DNA of 64,000 nt from Prevotella sp. (lineage in GTDB: Bacteria > Bacteroidota > Bacteroidia > Bacteroidales > Bacteroidaceae): the NCBI GenBank assembly GCA_016285245.1, contig JAEEQH010000011.1, positions 16,733 through 80,732 of the forward strand. Direction: 5' to 3'. Positions 63,361 to 64,000 of this stretch are shown here, one piece after another. Position 1 is the stretch's first letter; every line of letters begins with the position of its first letter. A program made the position numbers and the translations under genes. The notes beneath the pieces are model-generated. The model saw nothing but the letters and a program-made list of their open reading frames with translations, was not told the origin of the DNA and did not search any database.

Positions 63361-63752
63361 CAATTAACCTATTTTGTATTTCTCCATCTCATTTTTTTGT
63401 AATAACCAAATTTTTAGTCAAAAAGGTTAATCCGATAAGCGTTTTAGCTCCAATGGCGGGGTGGGGCGCCAGGTTGTGGTTTTCCCAGACCGTATATTTA
63501 TTCGCATATTTATGCTTTATAAGGTGGTCTTTAGCCGCGAAAAGACCACCTTATTGTTTCTAAAGATGACCTAATAACACTACTTGATAATGTGCGTTAT
63601 CCTTATCATCCATTTACTGTAAGCGAGAACTCCAAATGACAAAATCGGAAAATTTCCGTTGTTTTGCTTTTAGCGAAACTTGGCGGCACCTCGGTATAGC
63701 TCAAACAAGTTTGGCTCTACTCTCGGTTTGCACAAGCTTTCCACGTTAAGGT
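63361..63752. other. Non-coding stretch, no gene recognised
   Basis: About 390 nt with no plausible ORF. It contains the 14-bp hairpin listed separately, a weaker AAATCGGAAAATTTCCG-like palindrome near 63643, and otherwise AT-rich sequence. Confidence 0.6.
63519..63554. repeat. 14-bp perfect hairpin related to the 26-kb element core
   Basis: ATAAGGTGGTCTTT-agccgcga-AAAGACCACCTTAT, followed by AAAGATGACCT (63561-63571). GGTGGTCTTTT-CGCG and AGGTCATCTT (complement) are the same motifs as in the centre of the 26.1-kb palindromic element. Confidence 0.7.
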
Positions 63753-63983
63753 TTGTTTAGTAGCATTTTCTTTCTTTTGTTTTCAATATCTCTGTTTCCA
63801 ATTTGTTCCTTTTGCCGTTTTCGTCTTTTCAATATAGTTGTGTATCAGTTACTTGCGAATAATCAGCAGGTTTTCAAGAAGAGCATCATGATGATCATCG
63901 GTGCTTGTGTGTTCCTGATTGCCGCTGCCCAGGCTCTGCCTCTGTTCTTCGGCATTGAGGATGGTGTAATCACAGGTTTCTAA
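63753..63983 (+). pseudogene. Possible 3' gene fragment, weakly DUF4134/TraE-like
   Basis: The 76-codon ORF has a non-coding-looking T-rich first half. Only the last ~38 codons ('QQVFKKSIMMIIGACVFLIA' onward) have coding-like composition and a membrane helix. 'GACVFLIAAAQALPLFFGI' recalls the C-terminal helix of DUF4134 (TraE) proteins of Bacteroidota conjugative elements. It may be a remnant or an intact small membrane protein; the window ends 17 nt later. Confidence 0.3.
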
Positions 63984-64000
63984 TGAACTCAGGTACTAAC

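Overview
The window looks like a chromosomal segment of a gut- or rumen-type Prevotella (Bacteroidota). Supporting signs are the many promoters of the Bacteroidota form TTTG-N19/20-TAnnTTTG, the near absence of Shine-Dalgarno sequences, a complex I operon with a fused nuoCD and no nuoEFG, secreted proteins with tails of the 'YDLSGRR...KGxYIxxGxK' type, a small basic bL38/AURKAIP1-like ORF next to HU, and many plant-cell-wall hydrolases. The genus is inferred from gene content, not from a search.

Layout. 0-2.4 kb: a Cthe_2159-like beta-helix carbohydrate-binding protein and a small secreted partner (minus strand). 2.5-5 kb: a SulP anion transporter and an RluA-family pseudouridine synthase. 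5.0-15.3 kb: an 11-gene-equivalent nuo operon (A, B, CD, H, I, J, K, L, M, N). 15.4-19.7 kb: a FlaA1/CapD-like nucleotide-sugar enzyme, a galactokinase-family kinase with a galacturonokinase-like motif, and a UDP-GlcNAc 2-epimerase homologue with altered active-site positions. 19.7-22.6 kb: a PL1-type pectate lyase and a second small secreted partner. 22.9-25.8 kb: a small beta-barrel protein, then a three-gene minus operon (alarmone synthetase, HD hydrolase, cytidylate-kinase-like). 25.9-26.5 kb: a gene-free stretch with an 81-bp perfect inverted repeat. 26.5-35.2 kb: uxaC, a Wza-like lipoprotein, glmS-carA-carB. 35.2-39.5 kb: a response-regulator/histidine-kinase fusion, fabD, a GH13 enzyme and an AlaX-like editing domain. 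39.5-45.8 kb (minus): EEP-family membrane protein, hybrid histidine kinase, GT2, RNase G, bL38-like ORF, HU, RpiB. 46-57.7 kb: five consecutive secreted enzymes (GH2, CE1-like esterase, GH127, GH115, GH29). 57.8-63.3 kb (minus): FGGY pentulose kinase, GH27, transketolase. The last 0.7 kb is non-coding apart from a possible 3' gene fragment.

Functionally, the carbohydrate genes fit removal of side chains from glucuronoarabinoxylan and pectin. GH115 would release (methyl)glucuronic acid, GH127 arabinose, GH29 fucose or L-galactose, GH2 and GH27 galactose, the esterase acyl groups, and PL1 would cut polygalacturonate. UxaC, the FGGY kinase and transketolase would carry uronates and pentoses into central metabolism. 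No SusC/SusD pair is present in the window.

The most unusual signal is structural. Short, imperfect tandem-repeat tracts of several recurring unit families sit at junctions between co-directional genes (sulP-rluA, nuoCD-nuoH, nuoL-nuoM, capD-kinase, carA-carB, small partner-pectate lyase, kinase-GH27). Tracts of the same kind, some with the same units, also occur in frame inside coding sequences, including one in each of the five consecutive 46-57 kb hydrolase genes. Three intragenic tracts (capD-like, GH2, GH29) are convergent and can fold as hairpins. The 26-kb inverted-repeat element, whose core motifs recur at 63.5 kb, may be a larger relative.
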